A stretch of DNA of 64,000 bases from Salinilacihabitans rarus (GCF_024296665.1 NZ_CP100762.1:3410001-3474000); one strand, 5' to 3'. Positions 17,456 to 25,578 are shown, counted from the stretch's first letter. The notes: generated from the sequence alone by a model not told the origin. Program-made: numbers and translations.

Positions 17456-17704
17456 TTATTCGATCGACTGGAGAAATTCGTCCAACGTATCCGTGAGCTC
17501 ACCAACCTCCTCTCCGTTGATTTCAGCCGAGTACCGGACGATGACCACATCCTTCTCATCGGTATGACGGGCTTTATCAATTTTCTCAACACCTTTCCAA
17601 ATCCCCGTGACTTCAACTTGGTCGTGTTCGGCGTGGTTGTACGTTTCACCACGATTTACGACTATATCTGAGTCAGAACCCGGCAACTCATCAGAATCAC
17701 CCAT
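17456..17704 (-). CDS. Small acidic hypothetical protein
   Basis: The ATG at 17704 gives 82 residues. The body (EVTGIWKGVEKIDKARHTDEKDVVIVRYSAE ... VGELTDTLDEFLQSIE) looks like a small beta-rich cytoplasmic protein with a helical, acidic end. It resembles conserved haloarchaeal hypothetical proteins, but I know no function. The frame continues upstream to 18019 without a good start, so the shorter version is preferred. It faces the broken halocyanin-SHOCT gene, whose stop is 34 bases away. The 287 bases between 17704 and 17992 show no gene. Confidence 0.55.
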   Translation of the reverse strand: MGDSDELPGSDSDIVVNRGETYNHAEHDQVEVTGIWKGVEKIDKARHTDEKDVVIVRYSAEINGEEVGELTDTLDEFLQSIE

Positions 17705-17991
17705 ACGAACCTGTGATAGCCGCTGGTCCTTGTCTCTGTTGCTGGATGCAGTATATCGTTCGCCTATACGTAACACGGCCACCGGGAACCGATCATGGCT
17801 GGAGGGTTTCAACAGAGCCCAGAGAACTGGAGCCCCTCGAATGCTGTGCGTGTGGAGGGCCTCACGCTCGCTGATCACGAGCCAGTAGTCGATCTTGATG
17901 CCGGACGATCCGTACCGAAACCAGGTATCACCAGCGGAGAATTGGGAGCACAGCGATTTATGCCGATAGCTACTGTACGTTCGAGGAACCA

Positions 17992-18156
17992 ATGGCTCGA
18001 TGCTACATCTGTGATTCACGGTGCGCCAGCGATGACGAGGTGTTCATCTGCGAGCACTGCGGGTGCTGCTGTCACCGGCACTGTATGGAAGAATACGACA
18101 CCGATGACTGCCCGAAGTGTGTGGGAGAGCCAATGATCGGGGCAATCGAATTTTAG
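17992..18156 (+). CDS. Cys/His-rich zinc-finger microprotein
   Basis: This 54-residue protein has ten cysteines and two histidines in CxxC pairs: CYICDSRC, then CEHCGCCCHRHC, then CPKC. The spacing resembles a cross-braced RING/B-box-like or treble-clef finger binding two metal ions. Small CPxCG-type zinc fingers are common and regulatory in haloarchaea. The ATG at 17992 is the only start before the first cysteine pair. It lies in the metal island beside a second Cys-rich microprotein, so Cu rather than Zn binding is possible. Confidence 0.7.
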   Translation: MARCYICDSRCASDDEVFICEHCGCCCHRHCMEEYDTDDCPKCVGEPMIGAIEF

Positions 18157-18251
18157 TAGTTCAGCCACACTACCGCCGGTGACAGCCCGGGGTCGAAGTA
18201 TGGATGTTTAGCTGGCGAAATACTTTCTTGACTCTTCCCCGTAGCACGGGT

Positions 18252-18473
18252 ATGTCTACGACCGTCGAACTCCCCGATGTCGATGAGACGTGCGCCTACT
18301 GCAGATCGCGTATCTTCGACCACGACCCGATCTGTGTGCGCGACTGTACCGACGACTGTGGGTCGCCGACGTACTTCTGCAACTACGCGTGTCTCTCGAC
18401 CTACGTGGACGAAACCAACTTGACGAGTGGCGACGCGTGTGAGTGGGCGCCTGACGACTCCGACTGCTGCTGA
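18252..18473 (+). CDS. Cys-rich small protein (zinc-ribbon-like)
   Basis: From the ATG at 18252 the protein has 73 residues with CAYC near the start, then CVRDCTDDC, FCNYAC, and a CC end. The first CxxC and later FCNxxC look like a split treble-clef or TRASH-like site. An AT-rich GAAATACTTTC at about 18218-18228 lies near 30 bases upstream, fitting a leaderless start. The upstream in-frame ATG at 18204 is less likely. The binding metal and role are unknown. Confidence 0.72.
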   Translation: MSTTVELPDVDETCAYCRSRIFDHDPICVRDCTDDCGSPTYFCNYACLSTYVDETNLTSGDACEWAPDDSDCC

Positions 18474-18598
18474 GTGGACTCACCTCAGTCAGAACACAGA
18501 GCAACGTATCGGCTATCCCCAAGTGAGGAGCCATCGCTGGAGCAGTACTGGTCGTCTAACTTTATGGACGCAGTCGACGAAGTCCGTAGTGGTTCACC

Positions 18599-18967
18599 AT
18601 GTCCACCGAGCGCACCTCCGACGGCCTGCTCCGCATCGTCCTGATCGTCCTCGCAGTGATCGTCCTGTTCCCACTGCTAATGATGGTATTCGCGGTGCCG
18701 ATGATGGGGATGATGGGGTGGTGGTGGGGCGGCGGGATGGCTGGCGGCCTCTCACCTCTGTGGGGCATCGGGATGATGCTCGTCTGGCTCGTCGTCCTCG
18801 TCGGTATCGGGTACCTCCTCTATCGCGGCCTCGTCGGCCGCGTTGGACCGTCGATGAGCTCAGACCGCGCCCTCGAGGAACTCCGAGTGGCGTACGCTCG
18901 CGGTGATCTCTCCGACGAGGAGTTCGAGGAACGTCGTGCGAAGCTCCGCCGCGAGGAGTCGCAGTAA
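18599..18967 (+). CDS. Met/Gly/Trp-rich membrane protein with C-terminal SHOCT domain (4 of 4)
   Basis: The 122-residue protein has two membrane helices (about 10-35 and 55-75) around MMGMMGWWWGGGMAGG, and ends with the SHOCT motif LEELRVAYARGDLSDEEFEERRAKLR. The SHOCT motif is nearly identical to those of the proteins at 14943 and 15818, pointing to paralogy. CTAACTTTATGG at about 18557-18568 is the likely TATA region. It lies nine bases before the CuA-like lipoprotein gene, so the two form an operon. Confidence 0.82.
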   Translation: MSTERTSDGLLRIVLIVLAVIVLFPLLMMVFAVPMMGMMGWWWGGGMAGGLSPLWGIGMMLVWLVVLVGIGYLLYRGLVGRVGPSMSSDRALEELRVAYARGDLSDEEFEERRAKLRREESQ

Positions 18968-18976
18968 TCCACCATC

Positions 18977-19564
18977 ATGTCCCCGACAGTACAGCGGCGG
19001 AAATTCCTGACGGCGCTCGGAGCTGGCATCACAAGTCTCGCGGGCTGTGTCAGGAACCTTCCAGGCAGTGGTGGCGGTGTCGACAGAACGATCTACATCG
19101 GAGCCTACCACTGGGGCTTCGTCATCTTTGACGAATCTGGCGAGGAACTGGAGCGTGTCAGCCTGCAACGTAACGATGTTCTTCGAGTCGTTTCGTTCAA
19201 CACGCTCTCGAGTCAAGCCATTCAATCTCTTCCATCATCGATCCGCGAGGCCATCCCCGACCACGAAGCGCTCGAAGAGCGAAACGAAGAGCGCATCCCG
19301 CCCCCTGCTGACGGCGACTTCCACGAACTGCTGGAAGAAGCAAACGAGCAGTATCCCGACCACAGCATCGCGATCATGCCATCTGGACAGGTTCACATGG
19401 CTGGTGGTATGATGCACCCAGTCGCGCTCCCTCAGAGTGCCACCAGACCTGCCGTTCGTCAACTCAGTGCGACGCGACGTGGCGATTACACGCTGAGCTG
19501 CCTGACCTACTGCGGCTACGGCCATCCCTACATGGAGATCGACGGCGGCATCATCGTCACGTAA
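18977..19564 (+). CDS. Tat-exported lipoprotein with CuA-like copper centre
   Basis: The 195-residue protein begins with a Tat motif and lipobox (RRKFLTALGAGITSLAGC), so it should be anchored outside the membrane. The last 25 residues contain C-x3-C-x3-H-x2-M (Cys175, Cys179, His183, Met186), the ligand pattern of the dinuclear CuA site in cytochrome oxidase subunit II and nitrous-oxide reductase. An upstream QVHMAGG supplies the further His. There is no membrane helix pair as in CoxB and no oxidase gene nearby, so it may take up or relay copper or electrons alone. Confidence 0.8.
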   Translation: MSPTVQRRKFLTALGAGITSLAGCVRNLPGSGGGVDRTIYIGAYHWGFVIFDESGEELERVSLQRNDVLRVVSFNTLSSQAIQSLPSSIREAIPDHEALEERNEERIPPPADGDFHELLEEANEQYPDHSIAIMPSGQVHMAGGMMHPVALPQSATRPAVRQLSATRRGDYTLSCLTYCGYGHPYMEIDGGIIVT

Positions 19565-19592
19565 GCATTCGTCGCTTACCACGAACCGACGG

Positions 19593-20972
19593 TCAACTGC
19601 TTCCAGTACTATCGTCTGACGAGCCCGTGAACTGCCTCGCTTGCTCGATCCAGGACGTCACTCGTGATTCACTGAGACCGAGTCGGTCAGCGAGCGAGAC
19701 TGGTTCTGCGGCTGCGAGTTTCGTCACCGTCGTGATCCCGACGTCGTGGAGACGCGCCTCGTACGTCGGACCGATTCCGTCAAGCGTCTGTAACGATCGA
19801 TCCTGGTCAGTCTCTGCTTCAGCTTCACCCTGATCGACTGTGGCCGACTCCTCAGATTGTGTTGCCGACCGCTCACGGAACCACGTCGCAACGCGGGGCC
19901 ACAACTCCGCATGAGCCTTTCCCGAGACGGCCATCCCGACGTGACCGGTCGGAAACTCGTAGATGTCGGTGTCCGCACTCGGAATAACGTCAGTAAAGGG
20001 CTTGCTCGCCTCCGGAGGGATGAGATGGTCGAACGAGCCGATGATCTGTAACATAGGCATCGTGAGATTCTCGATGTCGACAGGGCCGCCGTCTAGTACC
20101 AGTTCGTTCTGGTAGAGTGCGTTCTCTTGGTAAATGTCCTCGATGAACTGGCGGTAGGCTTCCCCCGCGACGTCAACCCCATCGCGGACCCAGCGTTCCA
20201 TCCGGCCGAAGTTCTCCACGGCGGTCCTGTCGTCGAGGTTGTCGAGGAGGATTGTGTATTTGCCGAGATACGTATCGACGGGGTTCATCTGGGCGAACCC
20301 CGCAGCGAGAAACTCCGCTGGAACGTTCCCGTACGTCCCGGTGATCGCTCCCGGATCGAAGTACTCCTCGCTCCCCCATTGTTCGAGGATGCCACCGGTG
20401 TCGTCGAAACAGAGGCCCGTCGCCATGAGCCCGAGATTGTTGACCTTCTCCGGATGGAGCGCCGCATACATTGTACTCAGCGTCCCGCCCATGCAGTAGC
20501 CGAGGATGTTGATGGCGTCAGTTCCAGTTCGCTCAAGGACAACGTCGGCGCAGTTGTCGATGTATCGATTCACGTAGTCGCCGAGCGTCAGCGACGCGTC
20601 GAGCCGGGACGGTTCACCCCAGTCGATGAGATAGACGTCGAAGCCGTCCTCGAGGAATCGGCGAACTACACTCTTGTCGGGCTGCAGATCGAGAATGTAG
20701 GGCCGATTGATCAGCGCATAGACGACGAGGAGCGGTGTGTCGTGCGGGTCGTCTGTGAGTGGTTCATAGTGGAGGAGATCGAGTTTGTTCTCGGAGTAGA
20801 TAGCCTCACTCGGGGTCTGTCCTACCTCGACGGAAGCGATGTCACCGAGTCGCTCTGGAAGAAGGCGCATAGTCTCAGCGGCTTCCGTTCCCTGGGTTTG
20901 TATTCTGCGTTGAATCTTCAGTGGGGCCGTGAACGGATTCATGGTCTTGACTAGGCTGTACAGACGAGTCAC
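19593..20972 (-). CDS. phaC: Polyhydroxyalkanoate synthase (class III-like PhaC) with C-terminal helix-hairpin-helix
   Basis: The alpha/beta-hydrolase core has the lipase-like box GYCMGG with the catalytic Cys near residue 167. The Asp and His of the triad are in GSFDHLIPP and PTGHVGMAV. It polymerises hydroxyacyl-CoA into storage polyester. After about residue 395 an extra segment ([24 protein letters not shown]) forms a helix-hairpin-helix pair, rare on PHA synthases. The GTG at 20972 overlaps the upstream stop as GTGA; the ATG at 20942 is the alternative start. It is co-transcribed with the MaoC-type hydratase. No PhaE partner is visible. Confidence 0.9.
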   Translation of the reverse strand: MTRLYSLVKTMNPFTAPLKIQRRIQTQGTEAAETMRLLPERLGDIASVEVGQTPSEAIYSENKLDLLHYEPLTDDPHDTPLLVVYALINRPYILDLQPDKSVVRRFLEDGFDVYLIDWGEPSRLDASLTLGDYVNRYIDNCADVVLERTGTDAINILGYCMGGTLSTMYAALHPEKVNNLGLMATGLCFDDTGGILEQWGSEEYFDPGAITGTYGNVPAEFLAAGFAQMNPVDTYLGKYTILLDNLDDRTAVENFGRMERWVRDGVDVAGEAYRQFIEDIYQENALYQNELVLDGGPVDIENLTMPMLQIIGSFDHLIPPEASKPFTDVIPSADTDIYEFPTGHVGMAVSGKAHAELWPRVATWFRERSATQSEESATVDQGEAEAETDQDRSLQTLDGIGPTYEARLHDVGITTVTKLAAAEPVSLADRLGLSESRVTSWIEQARQFTGSSDDSTGSS

Positions 20973-21601
20973 TCCGGAAGCGGATCGATCAGCACCGTTG
21001 CCGTCCCGTCGAGGACGATCTCGTCAGCGTCGTTTTCGATGCGCGTCGTGAGTCGATACCGGTCGTCTTCGAGTTCGTCGACGATCTTGCACTGGGTCGT
21101 CAGCGACTCGCCGATGTCGACCGGCCGCCGGAAGTCCAGATTTTGCGAGATGTAGATCGTGAGGCCAGGGAAACACGCGAGGGCAGCGCTAATCAGTCCC
21201 GAGACAAGCGTCCCGTGGACGATCCGGTGGTCGAACCGGGTCTTCTCGGCGAACGCGTCGTTGAGGTGGAGGGCATTCGTGTCGCTGGTCGCTTCGGCGA
21301 ATTTCCGGACGTCGTCGTCGGTGATAACTTTCGAGAAGCTAACGCGGTCGCCCTCCTGGAGTGACGCGGGATCTTCGATGTCGATGTCGAACTCGCCTTT
21401 TGCACGGCCATATGGTAGTCGTGGGAGAACGGCTCCACTCGCCTCGACAAGGTGCGGGTGTGGGGTTTCGACGTACTTCTTGGGGCCGCTTTCGAACAGT
21501 TCGAGGCAGTCCGTAGAACAGAAGCGGCGAGAGTTCGTGACCGACTGAAAACAGCGGTAGATCGGATGGTACGTGTTATCGATGTAAGCCCCGAAGCTCA
21601 C
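20969..21601 (-). CDS. phaJ: MaoC-type (R)-enoyl-CoA hydratase with N-terminal degenerate TRASH motif
   Basis: Residues 75-205 form a hotdog-fold MaoC hydratase with the active-site Asp/His pair in [12 protein letters not shown] and [10 protein letters not shown]. Such PhaJ enzymes supply (R)-3-hydroxyacyl-CoA to PHA synthase, matching the overlapping phaC. The first 60 residues carry a TRASH-like motif: [12 protein letters not shown] is intact but the first cysteine pair reads CFQS. The start is uncertain; GTG 21601 is the most upstream codon and no ATG lies before the hydratase. A TATA-like TATTATAAAG (minus strand, about 21610-21620) is unusually close to it. Confidence 0.85.
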   Translation of the reverse strand: MSFGAYIDNTYHPIYRCFQSVTNSRRFCSTDCLELFESGPKKYVETPHPHLVEASGAVLPRLPYGRAKGEFDIDIEDPASLQEGDRVSFSKVITDDDVRKFAEATSDTNALHLNDAFAEKTRFDHRIVHGTLVSGLISAALACFPGLTIYISQNLDFRRPVDIGESLTTQCKIVDELEDDRYRLTTRIENDADEIVLDGTATVLIDPLPE

Positions 21602-21777
21602 GACACCGGCCTTTATAATATCCTAGATAGTATTACGAGTCGAGGAAACCAGGAACGCTGACGAGGGAAAATGCAATACGGAGATGGGGTGACTGTCGAC
21701 ACGGTCGTTGGGTCTGTGTCGTTCAACGTCGATTTGACCCCTGTTTGATGGGTGAAATCACACGGATTGTGAGAGAA

Positions 21778-21820
21778 GCCTTCCAAGCTCATGGCCCGGG
21801 TTCAAATCCCGGTCCGCGCA
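21778..21820 (+). tRNA. 3' half of tRNA-Gly(TCC), attachment-site duplicate (not a functional gene)
   Basis: These 43 bases match a haloarchaeal tRNA-Gly from the anticodon stem on: anticodon loop CTTCCAA (anticodon TCC), stem GCTCA, T arm CCGGG-TTCAAAT-CCCGG, and acceptor strand TCCGCGC plus A73. No matching 5' acceptor strand GCGCGGA lies in the preceding 80 bases, and the D arm is absent or unrecognisable. A perfect 3' half beginning near the anticodon is the classical product of tyrosine-recombinase integration. It marks the right end of the island. Confidence 0.88.
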
Positions 21821-21869
21821 TGTTTTCACGCGAGCAACCCCGCGAGCGTGGAATATCGTCCTCGAACCC

Positions 21870-22163
21870 TCACTCCTCGCCCAGCCGCTCCGAGAGCCGG
21901 TCGAACCGGTCCCGGGCGGACTCGCGGCGCTCGCGGGTCGTCTCGGGCAGGTACGTCGCCTCGACCACCTCGCCGTCCTCGACGACCACCTCGAACACCG
22001 CGCCCTCGCGGCGCCCGTCGGCCGGGAGGTCCGCGGCGGGGAGGGTCCGTTCGTCGACGACCCGCCCCTCCGCTTCGAGCAGCAGGACGGCCGTCTCGCC
22101 GTCGACGATGCGGTCGAGGACGGCGGTGACGGGGCCGTCGGCGTCGGGATCGAACTCGCTCAT
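21870..22163 (-). CDS. DUF3006-domain protein
   Basis: The 97-residue acidic protein matches DUF3006: AVLDRIVDGETAVLLLEAEG, then LPADGRREGAVFEVVVEDG. The fold is a small beta barrel. In bacteria and haloarchaea DUF3006 genes often follow ComEC-like metallo-hydrolases, as here: the ATG overlaps the stop of the hydrolase gene (ATGA). The function is unknown, perhaps an accessory to the hydrolase. It is the first core gene beyond the tRNA fragment. Confidence 0.88.
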   Translation of the reverse strand: MSEFDPDADGPVTAVLDRIVDGETAVLLLEAEGRVVDERTLPAADLPADGRREGAVFEVVVEDGEVVEATYLPETTRERRESARDRFDRLSERLGEE

Positions 22164-23155
22164 GGGGTCGCCGTAGGCGCTCCGTGACCGTCAATGGAGG
22201 GGCCGACGGCCGCCTCGCCGTCGTCCGGCTTCTCGTCGAGCAACGCCCCGGGGTCGGTCGGGCCCTCGCGTTCGGTCTCGACCGCGACCGACTCGCCGTC
22301 GGTCCGGACGACGACGTCGCCGTGGACGGCCGTCCAGTAGGTCTCGACGCCGCGGTCGGCGAACGTCGCCAGCACCTCGTCGTGTGGGTGGCCGTACTGG
22401 CTGTCCTCGGCGCTCGAGACGACCGCCACCGCGGGGTCGACGGCGTCGAGGAACGGCTCGCTCGAACTGGTCGACGAGCCGTGGTGGCCGGCCTGGTAGA
22501 CGTCGGCGTCGAGCGCCTCGCCGTGGGCCTCGACCAGCCGCCGCTCGACGTCGGCCTCCGCGTCGCCGGTCGTCAGGTACCGCACCTCGCCGAACTCGAC
22601 GACGAGGGCGACGCTGTTCTCGTGGAACCCCTCGCCTACGTCCCCCTCCGGCGGGTTGTAGAACTCGACGGTCGCGTTCCCGAACCCGGCGGCGTCGCCC
22701 GCCCGGACCTCGTACAGCGTCACGTCGTGGTCCTCGACCGCGTCGAGGTAGCGGTCGTAGGTCGCGGAGGTGTGGACCACGCCGGAGTCGTAGGCGGTGC
22801 CGACGCCGTCCCCCTCGGTCTCGACGTGTTCGATCACCGCGGCGTGGCCCCCGATGTGGTCGGCGTGGGCGTGGGTCGCGACGAGGTGGTCGATTCGGTC
22901 GACGTCGTGGGCGTCGAGGGCGTCGATCACCGCCGCGCCGTCGGCCTGCCAGCCGCCGGAGTCGATCAGCATCGTCTCGCCGGAGGGCTCGATCAGCAGC
23001 GTCGCGTCGGCCTGTCCGACGTCGAGGTGGTGGATTTCGAGGTCGCCCTCGGGTTCGTCGGCGGCTGCCGGGTCGTCGCCCGTCCCGGTGTCGCCCGCAC
23101 AGCCGGCGAGGACGACGAACAGGGCGACGAGGACGACGAGCAGAGCACGTCTCAT
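22160..23155 (-). CDS. ComEC-like metallo-beta-lactamase-fold lipoprotein
   Basis: The 331-residue protein starts with a lipoprotein signal (VVLAGC, Cys at about 19) and acts outside the membrane. The hydrolase fold has THAHADHIGG as the zinc-binding motif, TTGDAE, and YQAGHHGSS, the combination seen in the nuclease domain of ComEC/Rec2. Such proteins degrade extracellular DNA or phosphodiesters; this one has no channel domain, so nutrient DNA use or uptake support are both possible. It is followed by DUF3006. Confidence 0.88.
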   Translation of the reverse strand: MRRALLVVLVALFVVLAGCAGDTGTGDDPAAADEPEGDLEIHHLDVGQADATLLIEPSGETMLIDSGGWQADGAAVIDALDAHDVDRIDHLVATHAHADHIGGHAAVIEHVETEGDGVGTAYDSGVVHTSATYDRYLDAVEDHDVTLYEVRAGDAAGFGNATVEFYNPPEGDVGEGFHENSVALVVEFGEVRYLTTGDAEADVERRLVEAHGEALDADVYQAGHHGSSTSSSEPFLDAVDPAVAVVSSAEDSQYGHPHDEVLATFADRGVETYWTAVHGDVVVRTDGESVAVETEREGPTDPGALLDEKPDDGEAAVGPSIDGHGAPTATP

Positions 23156-23206
23156 AGGAGGCGATCGGACGCCGGTCGGAAGGCGGTTCCGGTCGGCCGC
23201 CGACGG

Positions 23207-23920
23207 TCAGCCGTAGGTCTCCCGCACGTACGCCGCGAGTTCCGCGACCGTGTCGACGTCGTACGTCCAGAAGCCCACGAACTGGCCGGGCTCGCGCTCC
23301 TCGGCGAGCAGGGCGCAGGCCTGCAGTTCGTCGTCGCCGCCGTCGAAGGTGAGAAACCAGTAGTCGCCGATCTCGCCGTCGGTCACCGGGTGGAGGGTCA
23401 CGTGCTCCGCGTCGGACGGCTCCCGGTCGGGCCGGCCGTAGACGTGGATCTCGAGGTCGGTCTCCGCGCCCAGTCGCTCGTAGACGGGAAGCTGGGTCCG
23501 GAAGGTCGACAGCCGCTGGAAGCCGGCCCGCAGGCGGCCCCAGCCGACCCGCCACGCCCGGTTCTCGATCTCGCGGGTCGTCGCCAGCAGTTGCTGCCGG
23601 TCCAGCGAGCGCCAGAGCGTGTTGTCGAGGACGCCGAGGATCGTCCGGTACTCGGCGTCGACGAGTTCGTCGGTCCAGGGACGGTAGACGGGCGGTTCGA
23701 GGAACTCGCGGACCTCGGCGAGGCCGACCGAGGCGACGAACTCCCCGTCGCGACGGAGCACGAGAAACCCCTGTGAGCTGTACGCCGGCAGCGAGCGGTG
23801 GTCGACCGAGACGTTCCGCGAGTCGAACTGTTCGACGACGTCGTAGTCGTGTTCGGGAGCGTAGACGGTGAGGTCGAGGCGCCGGCGCTCGACGCGGTCG
23901 AGGAACTCGCGGAAGCTCAC
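23207..23920 (-). CDS. DICT sensory-domain protein
   Basis: The GTG at 23920 overlaps the upstream stop (GTGA) and gives 237 residues. The sequence begins SFREFLDRVERRRLDLTVYAP and keeps the DICT pattern through the Arg/Glu region (LLATTREIENRAWRVGWGRL) to the end FVGFWTYDVDTV. DICT is a sensory domain found with light- or redox-responsive regulators. The neighbouring DUF7344-type winged helix is its probable DNA-binding partner. Confidence 0.82.
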   Translation of the reverse strand: MSFREFLDRVERRRLDLTVYAPEHDYDVVEQFDSRNVSVDHRSLPAYSSQGFLVLRRDGEFVASVGLAEVREFLEPPVYRPWTDELVDAEYRTILGVLDNTLWRSLDRQQLLATTREIENRAWRVGWGRLRAGFQRLSTFRTQLPVYERLGAETDLEIHVYGRPDREPSDAEHVTLHPVTDGEIGDYWFLTFDGGDDELQACALLAEEREPGQFVGFWTYDVDTVAELAAYVRETYG

Positions 23921-24330
23921 GGCCGTCCCTCCGGCCCGGTCTCGGCCTCGCAGGCCAGGCGGACGAACTCCCGGACCGTCCCGGAACACGACAGCGACAC
24001 CTCGCCCGACTCGTGGTCGTACCGGACTACGCCCACGTCGGCCATCGCGGGCAGGTGTCTGTGGGTCAGGTCGACGTAGACGCCGTCCCGGAGGCGCTTG
24101 CTCGCGGTGCCGTAGGTCGTCGCGTTCGTCCACCCGACGACGACGTCGGCCAGTTCGTCGAGCGCCACCGTCCCGTGTTCGAGGAGGAAGTAGAGGGCGT
24201 ACCGCCGGTCCCGGTTGCGGAGGACGCGGAACACGTCGTCGTCGAGGCCGTCCTCGTCCTCGCTCTCGTCCCCGTTTCCGTCTTCACCGGGGCCCGCGTT
24301 CGTGCGGCGTCGTCGTCGGTCGTCGGGCAT
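23917..24330 (-). CDS. DUF7344-type winged-helix transcriptional regulator
   Basis: The 137-residue protein has a charged start and a winged-helix core. It shows the family hallmarks DVFRVLRNRDRRYALYFLLE, then LADVVVGW, then TASKRLRDGVYVDLTHRHLPAMADVGVV. Haloarchaea have many such regulators, usually with an unknown signal. It is translationally coupled to the DICT protein, suggesting a two-piece sensor-regulator. Confidence 0.85.
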   Translation of the reverse strand: MPDDRRRRRTNAGPGEDGNGDESEDEDGLDDDVFRVLRNRDRRYALYFLLEHGTVALDELADVVVGWTNATTYGTASKRLRDGVYVDLTHRHLPAMADVGVVRYDHESGEVSLSCSGTVREFVRLACEAETGPEGRP

Positions 24331-24408
24331 CAGCCTCCGTGAAGGTATGCTAAAGCGGAGAGTGGTCCTTTGCCTTGCACACGCAACCGGCGGGTCGAGG
24401 CCGGCGCG

Positions 24409-24948
24409 TTAGTCCGAGCGGTCGTGGAGGTCGACGGTCGCGGCGAAGACGACCCCGAGGACGATCCCGAAGACGACGTGTCCGAGGAGGCTCTCGGCGG
24501 CGGCGATCGGGAACTCGCCCCCGGGCGACGCCCCGATCGTCTGGGACCACACGGGCAGGACGATCACGGGGAGGATCGCCCAGACTGCCAGCCCGAAGGC
24601 GAAGCCGGCGGCGACGATCCGCAGCGAGACACCGGTCTCCGAGAGGGCGTCCGTCTCGACGTCCGACCGGAGTACCCCGAGGATCGCCGGCCGCGTGACG
24701 AGGAAGCCGAAGACGACCCCGAGGACGATCCCGTGGGCGACGTGGACGGCCCACCCGGTGAGCGTGCCCGGTTCGAGGCCGTAGATCGCCGGGATCGTCG
24801 CCTCGACGACCTCGGGATCGAACAGCCACACGAGGACCCCGAACGCGAGCGCACCGACCGCACCGCCGAGCGCGCCCCCGATCGGCCACCCGAGGCCGCT
24901 GCTGCTGCCGAACTCGGTCGCAGCGTCGGTGTCGGACTCGGCGCTCAT
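24409..24948 (-). CDS. Four-helix membrane protein, function unknown
   Basis: The 179-residue protein has four membrane helices in two similar pairs. Each pair contains the pattern GHxVxGxVLGxVF (VHVAHGIVLGVVFGFL and LGHVVFGIVLGVVFAA), so it is an internal duplication. The His-Gly helix motif could bind a cofactor, but nothing more can be said. It is divergent from the GNAT gene at 25042. Confidence 0.72.
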   Translation of the reverse strand: MSAESDTDAATEFGSSSGLGWPIGGALGGAVGALAFGVLVWLFDPEVVEATIPAIYGLEPGTLTGWAVHVAHGIVLGVVFGFLVTRPAILGVLRSDVETDALSETGVSLRIVAAGFAFGLAVWAILPVIVLPVWSQTIGASPGGEFPIAAAESLLGHVVFGIVLGVVFAATVDLHDRSD

Positions 24949-25041
24949 GGCGGGGATCGTACCACGATGGGGGGCAAAAGGGTTCGCGCGGCACACCGCG
25001 GCGTCCGTCAGGGTTACGACGCAGGGCGTCGAACCGCGGGC

Positions 25042-25578
25042 GTGGAGTTCGAGATACTGGGCTGGCCGCCCGACGGGCCGAAACTCCCCCTCGACCACGA
25101 GCGGTTCGCCTACGCCGGGAAGTTCGTGATGACCAACACCGGCAAGGCGGTCGCCCGCGAGGACGGCGGGATCGTCGCGGCGGTCGCGTTCAACGAGGAC
25201 CGGACCGACGACGCGACGCTGTGGCTGCGGTACGTCACCGTCGCCGCCGACCGCCGCGGCGAGGGGATCGGCCCGCGCCTGCTCGCGCTCGTACGCGACC
25301 GCGCGCTCGACCGCGGCTACGACCGCCTGCGCATCGCGGTCAACAACCCCTTCGCCTACGAGGCGCTCTATCGCGTCGGCTTCTCCTTCACCGGCGAGAC
25401 GACCGGCATCGCCGAACTGGCGCTCGCGTATCCCGGTCCCGCCGACGACCCCGACGCGCGGGCGGCCGCCTACCGCGACGGCCTCGACCGGTTCCGCGAG
25501 CGGGACCTCTCGGCGGCCGAGCGGGAGTTTCTCGACTCCCGGGGCGAGCGGCCGCCGGCGCCGACGGCGGACGAGTAG
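25042..25578 (+). CDS. GNAT-family N-acetyltransferase
   Basis: The GTG start gives 178 residues. The acetyl-CoA motif is [22 protein letters not shown] (motif A, R/Q-x-x-G-x-G/A), followed by [19 protein letters not shown]. The acceptor is unknown. The frame is open much further upstream, but that part is antisense to the previous gene and has no family homology. FEN1 follows 56 bases later on the same strand. Confidence 0.88.
   Translation: MEFEILGWPPDGPKLPLDHERFAYAGKFVMTNTGKAVAREDGGIVAAVAFNEDRTDDATLWLRYVTVAADRRGEGIGPRLLALVRDRALDRGYDRLRIAVNNPFAYEALYRVGFSFTGETTGIAELALAYPGPADDPDARAAAYRDGLDRFRERDLSAAEREFLDSRGERPPAPTADE

Larger units (their letters stand above)
1..21820. mobile_element. Right-hand part of an integrative element (copper/metal island)
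   Basis: The stretch to the left of the tRNA-Gly fragment at 21778-21820 differs from the rest of the window: lower G+C, frequent broken genes, small cargo genes and a conjugation-type ATPase at its left edge. Elements that integrate into the 3' half of a tRNA gene leave an intact tRNA at one end and a 3' duplicate at the other. The duplicate here has its 3' end facing out, so the intact copy, the left boundary and any integrase should lie upstream of base 1. No integrase, relaxase or replication gene is visible inside the window. The extent to base 1 is inferred. Confidence 0.7.

Noticed and set aside
17705-18019. N-terminal extension of the small minus-strand protein at 17456
   Set aside because: The extra about 105 residues have no good start or homology; the ATG at 17704 fits the compact protein better. 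I could not exclude a second relic here.
21740-21820. An intact tRNA gene
   Set aside because: The 5' acceptor strand GCGCGGA and a proper D arm are missing, and extra bases interrupt the 5' anticodon stem. Only the 3' half is tRNA-like.
22184-23776. Long plus-strand frame of about 530 codons, and a 454-codon minus frame in the same area
   Set aside because: Both are other-frame shadows of the metallo-hydrolase and DICT genes: low-complexity Arg- or Val/Asp-rich products with no motif, typical in 70 percent G+C DNA.
24370-25041. Extension of the GNAT protein to 402 residues
   Set aside because: The added part is antisense to the four-helix membrane gene and unlike any acetyltransferase.
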